Both the position numbers and the translations under genes were made by a program. The notes below the pieces were generated by a model. That model ran no database searches. It saw only the letters and a program-made list of their open reading frames with translations, and had not been told where the DNA came from. Positions 36,127 through 45,114 of a stretch of 64,000 nucleotides of DNA are shown here, one piece after another; the stretch's first letter is position 1; the number at the start of each line of letters is the position of its first letter. Source of the stretch: Tateyamaria omphalii (GTDB taxonomy: Bacteria; Pseudomonadota; Alphaproteobacteria; Rhodobacterales; Rhodobacteraceae); contig NZ_JAHVHT010000001.1 of assembly GCF_019802125.1 (NCBI RefSeq), forward strand, positions 1,674,001-1,738,000. Direction: 5' to 3'.

Positions 36127-37329
36127 CTAGAGATTGACGAAGAATTGGATGGCGATGGCGTTCGCAATATCGACAAAGAACGCCGAGACCAAGGGTAGGA
36201 TGACAAATGCCATGGGCGACGGGCCGTAGCGCTTGGTCACGGCCGTCATATTGGCGATGGCCGTGGGCGTCGCGCCCAGGGCAAAGCCGCCGAACCCCGC
36301 CCCCAGCACGGCAGCGCGATAGCCACCGCCCATGAGGGGGAACAGGACGAGGATCACGAAAGCCAAGGTGGCCAGTGTCTGGACCGCAAGGATCAAGCCG
36401 ATGGCTGCGCCAAGCTCGACCAGGGTCCAGAGTTGCAAAGACATGAGCGACATCGCCAGGAACGCCCCCAGCGCGATTTCGGAGATGAGAGCCAGCGCCG
36501 GGGTCCGGGACACCGGCTCCGCCTTGGGAAACAGTCCCTCGCGCAGGTTTGCGATCACGATCGCCATGATCAGGCAGGGCACGAAAAGCGGCAGCTTTAT
36601 CCCCGCCTCGATCAACGCGAGGTGGGCCGTATAACCGCCGATGATGGCGAGGTTCAGATACAGGAGCACGCGCGAGACGCTGATGGGATCGATCGGTGTC
36701 GTCGGACCATTGTCTGCGGGCAAACCGACTGTGAGCCCCTCGTCCGGGCGGTCCGGGGTAAGTGCCTTGCCTTCAACAAGATGGCGCGCAATGGGACCGC
36801 CAATGAGCGCTGCCAGCACAAGGCCAAGTGTGGCCACCGCAATCCCGAGCTCAGGTGCGTTTGCCAGGCCACTGGCTTCGGCCACTTCGGGCGACCAGGC
36901 AATGGCCGTACCGTGCCCCCCGATCAACGCAGCAGAGCCGAACAGCACGCCCGTCGCCGCCGGATAGCCCAGAAGCAAAGCGCCCGCTGTCCCGATCCCA
37001 TTCTGTAAAAGGATCATCACCAGCGTTAGAACCAGCAGAATGGCAAGCGGTTTGCCACCGGCCAGCAGGTCTTCGAACCGGGCGTTCAAGCCGATCCCGG
37101 CGAAGAACAGGACAAGAAAGAAGTCTCGGACCTCCATTTCGAATGCGAACTCGACGCCGGTAAGAAGGTATAGAAACAAGCCGACGACGGCGGCAATCAG
37201 TCCGCCCGACACGGGTTCGGGAATATTGAACTGGCGCAGCACCGCAAACTTCCTGTTCAGCATGGTACCGAACAGGAAAACCGCCAGCCCCAAAGTGGCG
37301 GTGATGAAAGCGGGAACGACAAGCGTCAT
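36127..37329 (-). CDS. gltS: Sodium/glutamate symporter, GltS family
   Basis: 400 aa from ATG 37329, which overlaps the preceding stop by four bases. Ten or more membrane helices in two inverted halves, with the family start TLGLAVFLFGTMLNRK and IPEPVSGGLIAAVVGLFLYL, the first pore loop GGHGTAIAWSP and the second FALGATPTAIANMTAV. Imports glutamate with sodium at the inner membrane. It lies within the glyQ-VOC-DUF6446-gltS-glyS run, an arrangement I associate with Rhodobacterales. Confidence 0.9.
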   Translation of the reverse strand: MTLVVPAFITATLGLAVFLFGTMLNRKFAVLRQFNIPEPVSGGLIAAVVGLFLYLLTGVEFAFEMEVRDFFLVLFFAGIGLNARFEDLLAGGKPLAILLVLTLVMILLQNGIGTAGALLLGYPAATGVLFGSAALIGGHGTAIAWSPEVAEASGLANAPELGIAVATLGLVLAALIGGPIARHLVEGKALTPDRPDEGLTVGLPADNGPTTPIDPISVSRVLLYLNLAIIGGYTAHLALIEAGIKLPLFVPCLIMAIVIANLREGLFPKAEPVSRTPALALISEIALGAFLAMSLMSLQLWTLVELGAAIGLILAVQTLATLAFVILVLFPLMGGGYRAAVLGAGFGGFALGATPTAIANMTAVTKRYGPSPMAFVILPLVSAFFVDIANAIAIQFFVNL

Positions 37330-37847
37330 TGCGTGATCAGGTCGCGATCCGGGCATTCCTCGCCCACGATTGTGCCGTCATAGGCTTTTTCGCCGCAATC
37401 ATTCAGCTCGTGCCAGATATAGCCGCGCCCGTCCTCGGTGATGGCGACGATACGGTCGACGCCGAATTCGATGTTCTTTTCGCCGAGAAACGGCAGGGCC
37501 GTGCCTGCGTCAAGCTCGGCTGCGATGCCGGCAGCGTCGAAGCAGTCGAACCAGCCGGGCGCGTTGCGCGGAGTGGCGTCGTCGAGACCCACATAGGTTT
37601 CCGTCAGGAGGGCCAGCGACATGTCGGTGGTAAAGCAGGCCCGGTAGCGGATGGGCGAGCTTTCGGCGTCGATGGCCTGGAAATTGTCGAAGGGGATGGG
37701 TTCGGGTGCGTCCGTGACGACCGAGACAAGCTGGACGTCGGCCAACTCAACCTCGTCATAGAAGCCGTAGACTTGCAGGTAGTAGAGGGCGGCGCCCGCG
37801 ATGATCGAACTCAGCACAATGACAATCCCGATGATCTTTCCGTTCAC
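37326..37847 (-). CDS. DUF6446-like membrane-anchored protein
   Basis: 173 aa with one N-terminal membrane helix (GIVIVLSSIIAGAALYYLQV) and a periplasmic domain containing three to four cysteines (RACFTTD, WFDCFDA, NDCGEKAYD, GEECPDRD), which may pair as disulfides. It matches what I recall of DUF6446 proteins, found between the glycyl-tRNA synthetase genes in Rhodobacterales. Function unknown. It overlaps both neighbours by four bases, so expression is coupled to the synthetase genes. Confidence 0.75.
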   Translation of the reverse strand: MNGKIIGIVIVLSSIIAGAALYYLQVYGFYDEVELADVQLVSVVTDAPEPIPFDNFQAIDAESSPIRYRACFTTDMSLALLTETYVGLDDATPRNAPGWFDCFDAAGIAAELDAGTALPFLGEKNIEFGVDRIVAITEDGRGYIWHELNDCGEKAYDGTIVGEECPDRDLITQ

Positions 37848-38203
37848 GCTGCGTCCTCGCCCAGACAGATGACGTTGCCGTCGGGGTCGGTCACCTGCAC
37901 CTCCCGCATCCCGTATTCGGTGACGGTTGGGCCAGAGACGGCAGTTCCCGTCGCAGCAATATGCGCGAGTTGGGCGTCGAGGTCCTGTGGGTAAAGATAG
38001 ACACGCCAGCCATCATACGCGGCATCCGGCCCGTCCCATGCCATCAGAAAGATCTGCGCGGACCCGGCCCGGAAGATGCCGAAGCCCGTGACGGGATCGC
38101 CTGCTTCCTGCGTCACCTCGAAACCGAGGACGTCCATGTAGAACGCCTTGGCCCGCGCGTAGTCGGAGACGCGCAGGACTGGGGTGGCGTTGGTGTAGGT
38201 CAC
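37844..38203 (-). CDS. VOC-family (glyoxalase-like) protein
   Basis: 119 aa, starting at GTG 38203, whose GTGA overlaps the glyQ stop. It has the paired beta-alpha-beta-beta-beta modules of vicinal oxygen chelate proteins: [20 protein letters not shown], then [20 protein letters not shown]. The start of module 1 lacks the usual His ligand, so a metal-independent or bleomycin-resistance-like binding role is also possible. Coupled translationally to glyQ and the DUF6446-like gene. Confidence 0.85.
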   Translation of the reverse strand: MTYTNATPVLRVSDYARAKAFYMDVLGFEVTQEAGDPVTGFGIFRAGSAQIFLMAWDGPDAAYDGWRVYLYPQDLDAQLAHIAATGTAVSGPTVTEYGMREVQVTDPDGNVICLGEDAA

Positions 38204-39141
38204 GCCGCATCCTCCGGCTGCCAGCCCCCTGCCCGCGTCTGGACGAAGGCATCGGCGCATTGCTTGGCCAGCGCGCGGACGCGGCCGATATAGGCTTGGC
38301 GTTCGGTGACCGAGATCACGCCGCGCGCGTCGAGCAGGTTGAAGATGTGGGACGCCTTTATGCACTGGTCATAGGCCGGGTGCGCCATGATGATCCGCTT
38401 GCCGGTTTTCGGATCGTCGTGTTCGGCGGCGAGGATCGCCTTGCACTCGTTCTCCGCCTCGACAAAGTGGTCGAGCAACACCTCGGTATTCGCGGTGTCG
38501 AAGTTCCAGCGGGCGTATTCCTCTTCCGTCTGCTTGAAGATGTCGCCGTAGGTGAGTGCGATGGGCGTTTGCGGGTCGTTGAAAGGCATGTCCATGACGT
38601 GATCAACACCGAGGATATACATCGCCAGCCGTTCGAGGCCATAGGTCAGCTCACCCGAGACGGGGTGGCAGTCATGACCGCCAACCTGTTGAAAATAGGT
38701 GAATTGCGACACTTCCATGCCGTCGCACCAGACCTCCCACCCGAGACCCCAGGCGCCGAGTGTCGGGCTTTCCCAATCGTCCTCGACAAAGCGGATGTCG
38801 TGCAGATCCATGTCGATGCCGATGGCGCGCAGAGAGCCGAGGTAGAGGTCCTGCAGGTCCGGTGGGCTGGGTTTGATCAGCACCTGGTACTGGTAGTAGT
38901 GCTGCAGCCGGTTGGGGTTTTCACCGTAGCGCCCGTCGGTCGGACGGCGCGAGGGCTGGACATAGGCCGCGGCCCAGGGTTGCGTGCCGAGGCTGCGCAG
39001 CGTCGTGGCCGGGTGAAATGTCCCTGCACCCACTTCCATGTCATAGGGTTGCAGTACGGCGCAGCCCTTCTCGGCCCAATAGTTCTGCAGGCGCAGGATG
39101 ATTTCCTGAAAGGATTTGGGCGTGGTTACGGTGTCGGACAT
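38200..39141 (-). CDS. glyQ: Glycyl-tRNA synthetase alpha subunit
   Basis: 313 aa catalytic subunit that adenylates glycine. Diagnostic segments: [58 protein letters not shown], the class II motif 2 region, [15 protein letters not shown] and CQFDTANTE-like [15 protein letters not shown]. Starts the leftward operon that ends with glyS; promoter presumably in the 178-base divergent gap to the next gene. Confidence 0.97.
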   Translation of the reverse strand: MSDTVTTPKSFQEIILRLQNYWAEKGCAVLQPYDMEVGAGTFHPATTLRSLGTQPWAAAYVQPSRRPTDGRYGENPNRLQHYYQYQVLIKPSPPDLQDLYLGSLRAIGIDMDLHDIRFVEDDWESPTLGAWGLGWEVWCDGMEVSQFTYFQQVGGHDCHPVSGELTYGLERLAMYILGVDHVMDMPFNDPQTPIALTYGDIFKQTEEEYARWNFDTANTEVLLDHFVEAENECKAILAAEHDDPKTGKRIIMAHPAYDQCIKASHIFNLLDARGVISVTERQAYIGRVRALAKQCADAFVQTRAGGWQPEDAA

Positions 39142-39319
39142 GGAAGGCTGCCATCGGTTGGTTCTGCGTGACTTACCTACGGCTCACCCCCGGAATGGTC
39201 AATTGCGCGTGGGGTGGCTTTTTTGCGGGTATTCCACCATTTCCATTGCGGCGGAATCCTGCTTAATCTGCGCCGCAGTACAAGTATGGCACCAAGACCA
39301 ACCAAGGGGATATGGGCGG

Positions 39320-41056
39320 ATGTTGAAGCGTATGATGCTGGCGTGGGTGATGGTGCTTGCGTCCGCTGTCGGGACCTTTGCGCAGGAGGATCCGGTCTGG
39401 ATCCAGATCGAGGCCCAGCCGAACCTGAATGCTGCAACGGATCGTGCCCGTATCTATGCTGCCGAATTGCCTGACGTGAACGGCTTCTCCCTGGGTGGCG
39501 GATGGTATGGCATCGCCCTTGGACCCTATGCGCGTTCGGACGCGGAACAGGTGTTGCGCGTCTACCGATCCGAAGGCGTTATCCCCCGTGACAGCTATAT
39601 CGCGCTGAGTTCCGCCTTTCGGCAGCAGTTCTGGCCGGTGGGCGCCAACGTGCTGAACCGCGGCGTGGTTGACGCGCCCCTGCCCGCAACACCTGCTGCA
39701 CCTGAACCCACGGTCGAGGCCCCGGCCCCTGAGCCAGCAGACGAAACGCCAGCGCAGGCGCAGCGCAGTGAACGCCAACTGACCCGGGCCCAGCGCGAGG
39801 ACCTGCAGGTGGCTCTGCAATGGGCAGGCACCTATCGCGGTGGCATCGACGGTGCCTTTGGTCGCGGAACGCGCAACGCGATGGCCGCATGGCAAGAACG
39901 CAAAGGCTTTGACGTGACCGGTATCCTGACCACGCAGCAGCGCGCCGTGCTGTTGCAGGACTATAACTCCGTGCTGGATGGTCTGGGCCTTGAGGTCGTC
40001 CGCGACGACACCGCAGGCATCGAGATGCTGATGCCCACAGAGGTCGTTGCCTTTGACAAATACGAGTATCCCTTCGCGCATTACAGTGCTTCGGGTGACA
40101 TTGAGGCGACAGTGCTTCTGATCAGCCAACAGGGCGATCAAACAACGCTGTTTGGTCTGTATGACATCATGCAGACGCTCGACATCGTCCCCCTCGACGG
40201 GCCGCGCGAGCGAAAGGACCGGTCGTTTACACTGGTGGGCCAGGATGCAACGCGCGTGTCGGAGACCCGCGTCGCGCTCGAAGATGGGCAGATCAAGGGC
40301 TTTACCGTTGTCTGGCCCGCCGGTGACGAAGAACGCCGCACGCGCCTGATGGACGAGATGGAAAAGAGCTTTAGCCGGACCGAAGGCACCATTCCGGCCA
40401 GCGCCAGCACCTCTGAGCAGGCCATTGACCTGGTGTCGGGTCTGGAAATCCGCAAACCGCGCCTGTCGCGTTCGGGCTTTTTCGTGGACCGCCGTGGCAC
40501 GGTTCTGACCACGGCGGAGGCGGTCAACAGCTGTACGCGCGTGACCATCGATTCCGATGTCGAAGCCGAGGTGTCGGTGCTGGATGATGCGCGCGGCGTT
40601 GCCGTGCTGAAACCCGAAACAACCCTCGCGCCCCGCGCCGTGGCACGCTTTGCCGAAGTGCAGCCACGTCTGCAATCGGAGGTCGCCGCAGCCGGTTTCA
40701 GCTTTGAAGGGGTGTTGGGGGCACCGTCTATGACCTTTGGCACGCTCAGCGATGTGCGCGGATTGAATGGCGAGCCGGACCTGGCGCGCCTGGCCGTGAA
40801 CACCCTGCCCGGTGATGCGGGTGGCCCCGTGCTGGATGCAGGTGGCGGTGTGCTGGGGATGCTTTTGCCTGACGCGCAAACGGGCCGCGCCCTGCCTGAC
40901 GGCGTGCGTTTTGCGCTGGACCGGGAAGCGTTGCAGGATGTTCTGGCGCAGGCTGGCATGGCTGCGGCCGGAACCAACAGTGCGGCACCAATTGATCCGG
41001 TTGATCTGTCCGAAGCGGCCACCGGCATGACCGTCCTTGTGAGCTGCTGGGACTGA
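39320..41056 (+). CDS. Secreted peptidoglycan-binding protein with inactive trypsin-like domain
   Basis: 578 aa from ATG 39320. Signal peptide (VLASAVGTFAQ), a SPOR-like N-terminal domain (about residues 25-95), an Ala/Pro linker, a PG_binding_1 domain (about 150-200, WAGTYRGGIDGAFGRGTRNA), an unassigned alpha/beta domain, and a C-terminal chymotrypsin-fold domain (about 385-545). In the latter, the histidine position reads LTTAEAV instead of LTNAHVV, the aspartate position reads RGVAVLK instead of NDLALL, and the serine motif reads PGDAGGPVLD instead of GNSGGP. All three catalytic residues are therefore replaced; a binding or scaffold role at the wall is likely. Confidence 0.8.
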   Translation: MLKRMMLAWVMVLASAVGTFAQEDPVWIQIEAQPNLNAATDRARIYAAELPDVNGFSLGGGWYGIALGPYARSDAEQVLRVYRSEGVIPRDSYIALSSAFRQQFWPVGANVLNRGVVDAPLPATPAAPEPTVEAPAPEPADETPAQAQRSERQLTRAQREDLQVALQWAGTYRGGIDGAFGRGTRNAMAAWQERKGFDVTGILTTQQRAVLLQDYNSVLDGLGLEVVRDDTAGIEMLMPTEVVAFDKYEYPFAHYSASGDIEATVLLISQQGDQTTLFGLYDIMQTLDIVPLDGPRERKDRSFTLVGQDATRVSETRVALEDGQIKGFTVVWPAGDEERRTRLMDEMEKSFSRTEGTIPASASTSEQAIDLVSGLEIRKPRLSRSGFFVDRRGTVLTTAEAVNSCTRVTIDSDVEAEVSVLDDARGVAVLKPETTLAPRAVARFAEVQPRLQSEVAAAGFSFEGVLGAPSMTFGTLSDVRGLNGEPDLARLAVNTLPGDAGGPVLDAGGGVLGMLLPDAQTGRALPDGVRFALDREALQDVLAQAGMAAAGTNSAAPIDPVDLSEAATGMTVLVSCWD

Positions 41057-41179
41057 CGGCAATTCGTTAAAATCACGCACATTCCGAGGTGCCCCGTTAG
41101 CAGCCTGTTAACGGGAGCAGGGTCACTGTGACGCCAAGGCGTGGGGGCGCCGAACCGTGTTCAGTGATCGGAGTGTGTC

Positions 41180-41452
41180 ATGTTCAAATCTCTTGTGAAA
41201 ACCGTGGCTGCGGCCGCATTCGTCATCGTGCCAGCGGCTGAGGCCGTCGCGGCCACCGCCGTCGTCAAGCCGCCTGCGTCGCATCAGGGACAGTGGTGGA
41301 CGCATCCTCTGGGCTGTGAATACAGCCGCGCCGGGCGCCCGGGTGAGACCATGTGGTTCCTGATCGTCAACACCCGCAAGAAAGGCTGCCCGAGTTATAT
41401 TTCAGGCAAGACCTGGGGCGGTATCTACCGTGCCGAAGGGTCGAAGATGTGA
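41180..41452 (+). CDS. Small secreted protein of unknown function
   Basis: 90 aa with a clear signal peptide (VKTVAAAAFVIVPAAEAVAA). The mature 65 residues are rich in Trp, Gly and Lys, with QGQWWTHPLGCEYSRAG and KKGCPSYISGKTWGGIYR; the two cysteines may form one disulfide. I do not recognise the family. A ribosome site (GGAGTG) precedes the ATG, and the stop codon is followed directly by a dispersed repeat, as for lipB. Confidence 0.7.
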   Translation: MFKSLVKTVAAAAFVIVPAAEAVAATAVVKPPASHQGQWWTHPLGCEYSRAGRPGETMWFLIVNTRKKGCPSYISGKTWGGIYRAEGSKM

Positions 41453-41543
41453 TCCAAAGGCCGCGTGCCGCGACGCGATGCTTTAGGGGGCTCTGCCCCC
41501 GCCCGTGCCGGGCTCCCCCGTCGTATTTTTAGTCAGAAGAAGA
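41453..41543 (-). repeat. Dispersed 3'-end element, copy B
   Basis: It fills the whole gap between two convergent stop codons. It begins, after the small secreted gene, TCCAAAGGCCGC as copy A does, has the same GGGGGCTCTGCCCCC palindrome, and ends with the reverse of CTTCTTCTGACTAAAAATAC. It is the copy closest to copy A. Confidence 0.8.
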
Positions 41544-43160
41544 CTATTTTGCGTTTGATATGTCCGGCGTGAGATAAATCAGCGTCGGGCCGTTGGCGTC
41601 GAATGCGGCGCGAACGACTTCTTGCATTTCTGACAACGTCTTGGGCGCGGTGGCGTATGCCCCAAATGCTTCTGCCAGTTTGCAGAAGTCGGGGTTGCGG
41701 GCGACGACGGCATTGGGCGCGATCTGGGCGCGGACCATGCTTTCCTCGATCTCTTTCAGCTTGCCGTTGTCCCAGAGGATGATCGGAAGAGGCAGGCCGA
41801 GTTCGACGGCGACACCCAGTTCCTGCATCGTGTAGTGGAAACCGTAGTCGCCGATGATGGCCATGGTGGGCTTGCCCTTGCGCGCGACCGCGCCGCCGAT
41901 GGCTGCCGGGGTCGCGTAGCCGAGAGTGCCGAAACCCGTCGGGTGGTGCCAGTGGCCGGGGCGGTCCATGTCCCAGACTTCTTTCGCCGTGTAGGCGAAC
42001 TGGGTCATGTCGGAGTAGATCATCGTGCCGTCGGGCAGGCAGTCGCGCAGGGCATCGCAGACAGGGACAATGCCGGGGCGTTCGGCGTCGACCTCGGCGC
42101 GCCAGCGGTCACGGGTTTTTGCAATATCATGCGGATCCCATCCTATGGCGGGCGTATGCCCTGCCACTTCGTCCAGAACTGCCTCCATGATCTCGTAGGC
42201 TTCGCCAAGCACCACCCGGTCCTGCGAGCGCTGATGCGTGGCAAGGACCGCCGGATCGATGTCCAGCCGGATCACCGGCGCATCACTGCCAAGATCTGCG
42301 CGCCACAAGTCAACCTCTGCCAACTCACAGCCGACGACGATGATGAGATCTGCGCTATTCAGCACGCGGGCTGACTCGGGCCGGGCCAGCGATGCACCAA
42401 ATGACAAGGGATGTTCGGGCGGCATGATCCCGCGGCCTGCATAGCTGGTGAATACGGCAGCGCCGACCGCTTCGGCCAGTTTGGGATAGAGTGACGCGCC
42501 AATTGTCGCGCCACCGCCAAGGACCATGACAGGTTTCCGGGCGGCCTTGAGTGCATCTGCAACCCGACGGACAGCGAGTTCATCGCGCCTGATGTCGCCC
42601 GCGAGTTCCTGGTTGGCCGCGGGGGGCGGTGCTGCGGCCTCTGCCTCCAGCAAGTGGATTGGCACCTGAAGGTGCTTGGGGCGTGCGCGACGGGTGTCGA
42701 ACTCCATCAAGGCCCGATCAATCAAGGCATAGGCTGCCCCCGCTGCCCGCGCTTCCTCCGACCAGTCGCATACGGTTTCAGCTGCCGCGCGCTGGTCCTT
42801 CATCTGGTGCAGCTGCCCTTTAGTCGCCGCCGTTTCATCCAGACAGCTTGAGATCACCAGCATCGGCACGCTGTCGCTGTAGGCCTGGCCCATCGGCGTC
42901 ATGATGTTGGTCAGTCCCGGCCCTGTGATCACGTAAGCCACACCCGGCTTGCCGGTGGCCCGCGCATACCCATCCGCCATGAACCCCGCGCCCTGTTCGT
43001 GCCGGGCCAGCACATGGGTGATCCCCGCCTCTTCGATCCCTCGGTACATTTCCTGATTGTGCACGCCGGGAATGCCAAAGATCACATCGACCCCACGGTC
43101 CTTGAGCATGTGGGAAATCTGTGCACCGAGAGGGCGGGCCAAAGCCGGGTCATGCGTCAT
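41544..43160 (-). CDS. Thiamine pyrophosphate enzyme, likely 2-oxoacid decarboxylase
   Basis: 538 aa. TPP_N domain: VIFGIPGVHNQEMYRGIEEA and ARHEQGAGFMADGYARATGK with the catalytic Glu; a central domain with VMVLGGGATIGASLYPKLAE; TPP_C domain with IIGDYGFHYTMQELGVAVEL, where the usual GDG reads GDYG. The GIPGVH/RHEQGAGFMADGYAR pattern is closest, by recollection, to 5-guanidino-2-oxopentanoate decarboxylase (AruI), not to acetolactate synthase. It starts at 43160, overlapping the trkH stop by one base. Confidence 0.8.
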   Translation of the reverse strand: MTHDPALARPLGAQISHMLKDRGVDVIFGIPGVHNQEMYRGIEEAGITHVLARHEQGAGFMADGYARATGKPGVAYVITGPGLTNIMTPMGQAYSDSVPMLVISSCLDETAATKGQLHQMKDQRAAAETVCDWSEEARAAGAAYALIDRALMEFDTRRARPKHLQVPIHLLEAEAAAPPPAANQELAGDIRRDELAVRRVADALKAARKPVMVLGGGATIGASLYPKLAEAVGAAVFTSYAGRGIMPPEHPLSFGASLARPESARVLNSADLIIVVGCELAEVDLWRADLGSDAPVIRLDIDPAVLATHQRSQDRVVLGEAYEIMEAVLDEVAGHTPAIGWDPHDIAKTRDRWRAEVDAERPGIVPVCDALRDCLPDGTMIYSDMTQFAYTAKEVWDMDRPGHWHHPTGFGTLGYATPAAIGGAVARKGKPTMAIIGDYGFHYTMQELGVAVELGLPLPIILWDNGKLKEIEESMVRAQIAPNAVVARNPDFCKLAEAFGAYATAPKTLSEMQEVVRAAFDANGPTLIYLTPDISNAK

Positions 43161-44608
43161 CACGCTCTCCAGAATTGAATGGTAAAGATCACGTAGACGG
43201 CCATCAGCTCCAGCCGCCCGATCAGCATGGCAGCGGCCAGCAGCCATTTGGCGGTGTCGTTGAGGCCCGCGAAATTGCCCGACGGGCCGATCTGCTCTCC
43301 GAAGCCGGGGCCGATGTTGGCGAGTGCTGTGGCCGCGCCCGAAAGGGCGGTCACGAAATCGAGGCCCGTCATGGCGAGCGCGACGGACAGAACCCCGAGT
43401 GTCACGACGAAGAACATGAAGAACGACATGACCGAGTTCAGGACGTCTTCGCCCACCGGGCGGCCCGCATAGCGTGGGGTGAAGATGCCATGGGGGCTGC
43501 GGGTTTTCTGGAGTTGCGCCTTGATCGAGGCGAAGAGCAGTTGGTAGCGAAACACCTTGATCGAACAAGCGGTTGAGCCTGCGCAACCGCCGATGAGGCC
43601 GGTGAAAAACAGGACCGCCACGGCAAAGCTGCCCCACTGGCCGTAATCGGCGTTGGCGTAGCCGGTGCCTGTCATCAGGGACACGGTGTTAAACAGGGCC
43701 GCGCGCACGGCCCCTTCGTTCACCGCGTTTTGCTGCCAGAGGTTCCAGGCGGCGATGACGGCGACGATGGTGAAGGCCGTGACAAGGAACACATGGATCT
43801 GCCGGTCCTGCAACAGCGGTTGTGCCGTTCCTGCGCTCAGTTGGACGAAGCGCACGAAAGGCAGCGCTGCGAGGATCATGAATACGGTCGCAACATATGA
43901 CACGGCGGGCCCGAACGCGCCAAAGGACGCATCGTAATTCGCAAACCCCCCCGTCGCGATCGTTGTCATTGCGTGTACGGTCGCGTCGAAGGCGTCCATG
44001 CCAGCGGCAATATAGCAGAGGGCGCAGATCAGCGTGAGCGCCACATAGATGACCGAGATACGGCTTGCGATCTCAGTGGCGCGGGGCAGGATTTTGCCAA
44101 AGGTGTCAAAGGCTTCGGTGCGAAAGATCTGCATACCACCCACCCGCAGCTCGGGCAGGAACACCATGGCAACAACGATGATGCCGATGCCACCCAGCCA
44201 TTGCAGGATACCGCGCCACAGCAAGAGGCCCTTGGGCAGAGTGTCTAGCCCGGACAGCACCGTGGAGCCCGTGGTTGTCAGGCCCGACATCGCCTCGAAA
44301 AATGCGTCGACAAAGCGCGCGTCGGTCTCGCCAAAAAAGAACGGCAGCGCACCAAAGATGGGCAGTGCCAGCCAGACACCGGTCGTCAGAAGGAAGGTCT
44401 GCTGGATTGTCAGCCCTTCACGTACGCCGTTCTGGCAGCTGAGGGCAATCATGCCTCCGGTCAGCACGGTGATCAGGGCACATTCAAGGAAAACCGGCCA
44501 ATGTCCCCGCCCCTCCGCCACGTCGACGAGCATCGGCAGGATCATGGCCAGTCCAAGCACGGCCACAAGCAGGCCGATCACATATCCAACAGGGCGCAGG
44601 TCGATCAT
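43160..44608 (-). CDS. trkH: Trk/Ktr potassium uptake channel subunit
   Basis: 482 aa with four pseudo-repeats of helix-pore-helix. Selectivity filter strands: GLTTTGSTVL, TTIATGGFANYD, SLMTGTGYANAD and LANIGPGFGEQIG; each holds the single conserved glycine of the family. Takes up K+ at the inner membrane with a TrkA partner not in this window. The TPP enzyme follows with a one-base overlap, an unexpected functional pairing. Confidence 0.95.
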   Translation of the reverse strand: MIDLRPVGYVIGLLVAVLGLAMILPMLVDVAEGRGHWPVFLECALITVLTGGMIALSCQNGVREGLTIQQTFLLTTGVWLALPIFGALPFFFGETDARFVDAFFEAMSGLTTTGSTVLSGLDTLPKGLLLWRGILQWLGGIGIIVVAMVFLPELRVGGMQIFRTEAFDTFGKILPRATEIASRISVIYVALTLICALCYIAAGMDAFDATVHAMTTIATGGFANYDASFGAFGPAVSYVATVFMILAALPFVRFVQLSAGTAQPLLQDRQIHVFLVTAFTIVAVIAAWNLWQQNAVNEGAVRAALFNTVSLMTGTGYANADYGQWGSFAVAVLFFTGLIGGCAGSTACSIKVFRYQLLFASIKAQLQKTRSPHGIFTPRYAGRPVGEDVLNSVMSFFMFFVVTLGVLSVALAMTGLDFVTALSGAATALANIGPGFGEQIGPSGNFAGLNDTAKWLLAAAMLIGRLELMAVYVIFTIQFWRA

Positions 44609-44706
44609 TGCGCTCAGCGTTGGCGGGGTGCGCGGGCGGTGTCAAGCGGGTGCCACCGCTCCGTCAGGTCAACCATCATGCGACGCTGTCGGGCGCCGCA
44701 AACGGG

Positions 44707-44934
44707 TCACAGGTGCATCATGTCCCGGAACACATAGGCCGCGATGTCTTCGCGGCGCAGGTTCATTGCAGCCAGTTCTTCGTCCGACTTGGCGCGCAGT
44801 GCCTCGATCCGGCGGAACCGGCTTTCTGCAGCGGCCGACATGGCAGCTGAATGACCCAAGGCAGCAAAGAACGCGGTCACGCGGTCCAGCAGGTTGCTTA
44901 GGATGGAAGAGTTTGAGTGGGAGACGTAAGCCAT
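44707..44934 (-). CDS. DUF1127-like small protein
   Basis: 75 aa from ATG 44934, with GAGGT upstream. The N-terminal half is an amphipathic helix and the C-terminal part (RFRRIEALRAKSDEELAAMN, LRREDIAAYVFRDMM) resembles the arginine-rich 'L..M.D..L.DIGL.R.DI' pattern of DUF1127/YjiS proteins, which act in RNA turnover or metabolic adaptation in alphaproteobacteria. Moderately confident of the family; function here unknown. Confidence 0.7.
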   Translation of the reverse strand: MAYVSHSNSSILSNLLDRVTAFFAALGHSAAMSAAAESRFRRIEALRAKSDEELAAMNLRREDIAAYVFRDMMHL

Positions 44935-45050
44935 TGGAGTACCTCGCAAATCATGCGTAAATCAGTGTCCTCCCGTTGATGCGAATATAGGGTTTGGCGC
45001 CCGGACTTACCAATGCCGATACTGCATGGCCGGGTTGCATCTGCGCACGA

Positions 45051-45079
45051 AAAAGGCGCGCCCGGTCGGGCGCGCCTTT
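45051..45079 (-). terminator. Rho-independent terminator after folE2
   Basis: A 13-base arm AAAGGCGCGCCCG with its complement and an almost closed loop; on the minus strand it runs into TTTTTCG. It follows the palindromic 3' element of folE2. Confidence 0.85.
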
Positions 45080-45081
45080 CA

Positions 45082-45109
45082 AATCGTAAGGCGGAGGTGT
45101 CCTCCGCCC
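45082..45109 (-). repeat. Palindromic 3'-UTR element, copy 2
   Basis: Identical over 28 bases to 21290-21317, on the opposite strand, and located six bases after the folE2 stop. Arms GGCGGAGG / CCTCCGCC with ACA centre and TTACGATT tail. Confidence 0.85.
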
Positions 45110-45114
45110 AGCCC

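Noticed and set aside
43161-43637. N-terminal extension of the TPP enzyme into trkH
   Set aside because: The extension is out-of-frame trkH sequence; the protein aligns from MTHDPALARP onward.
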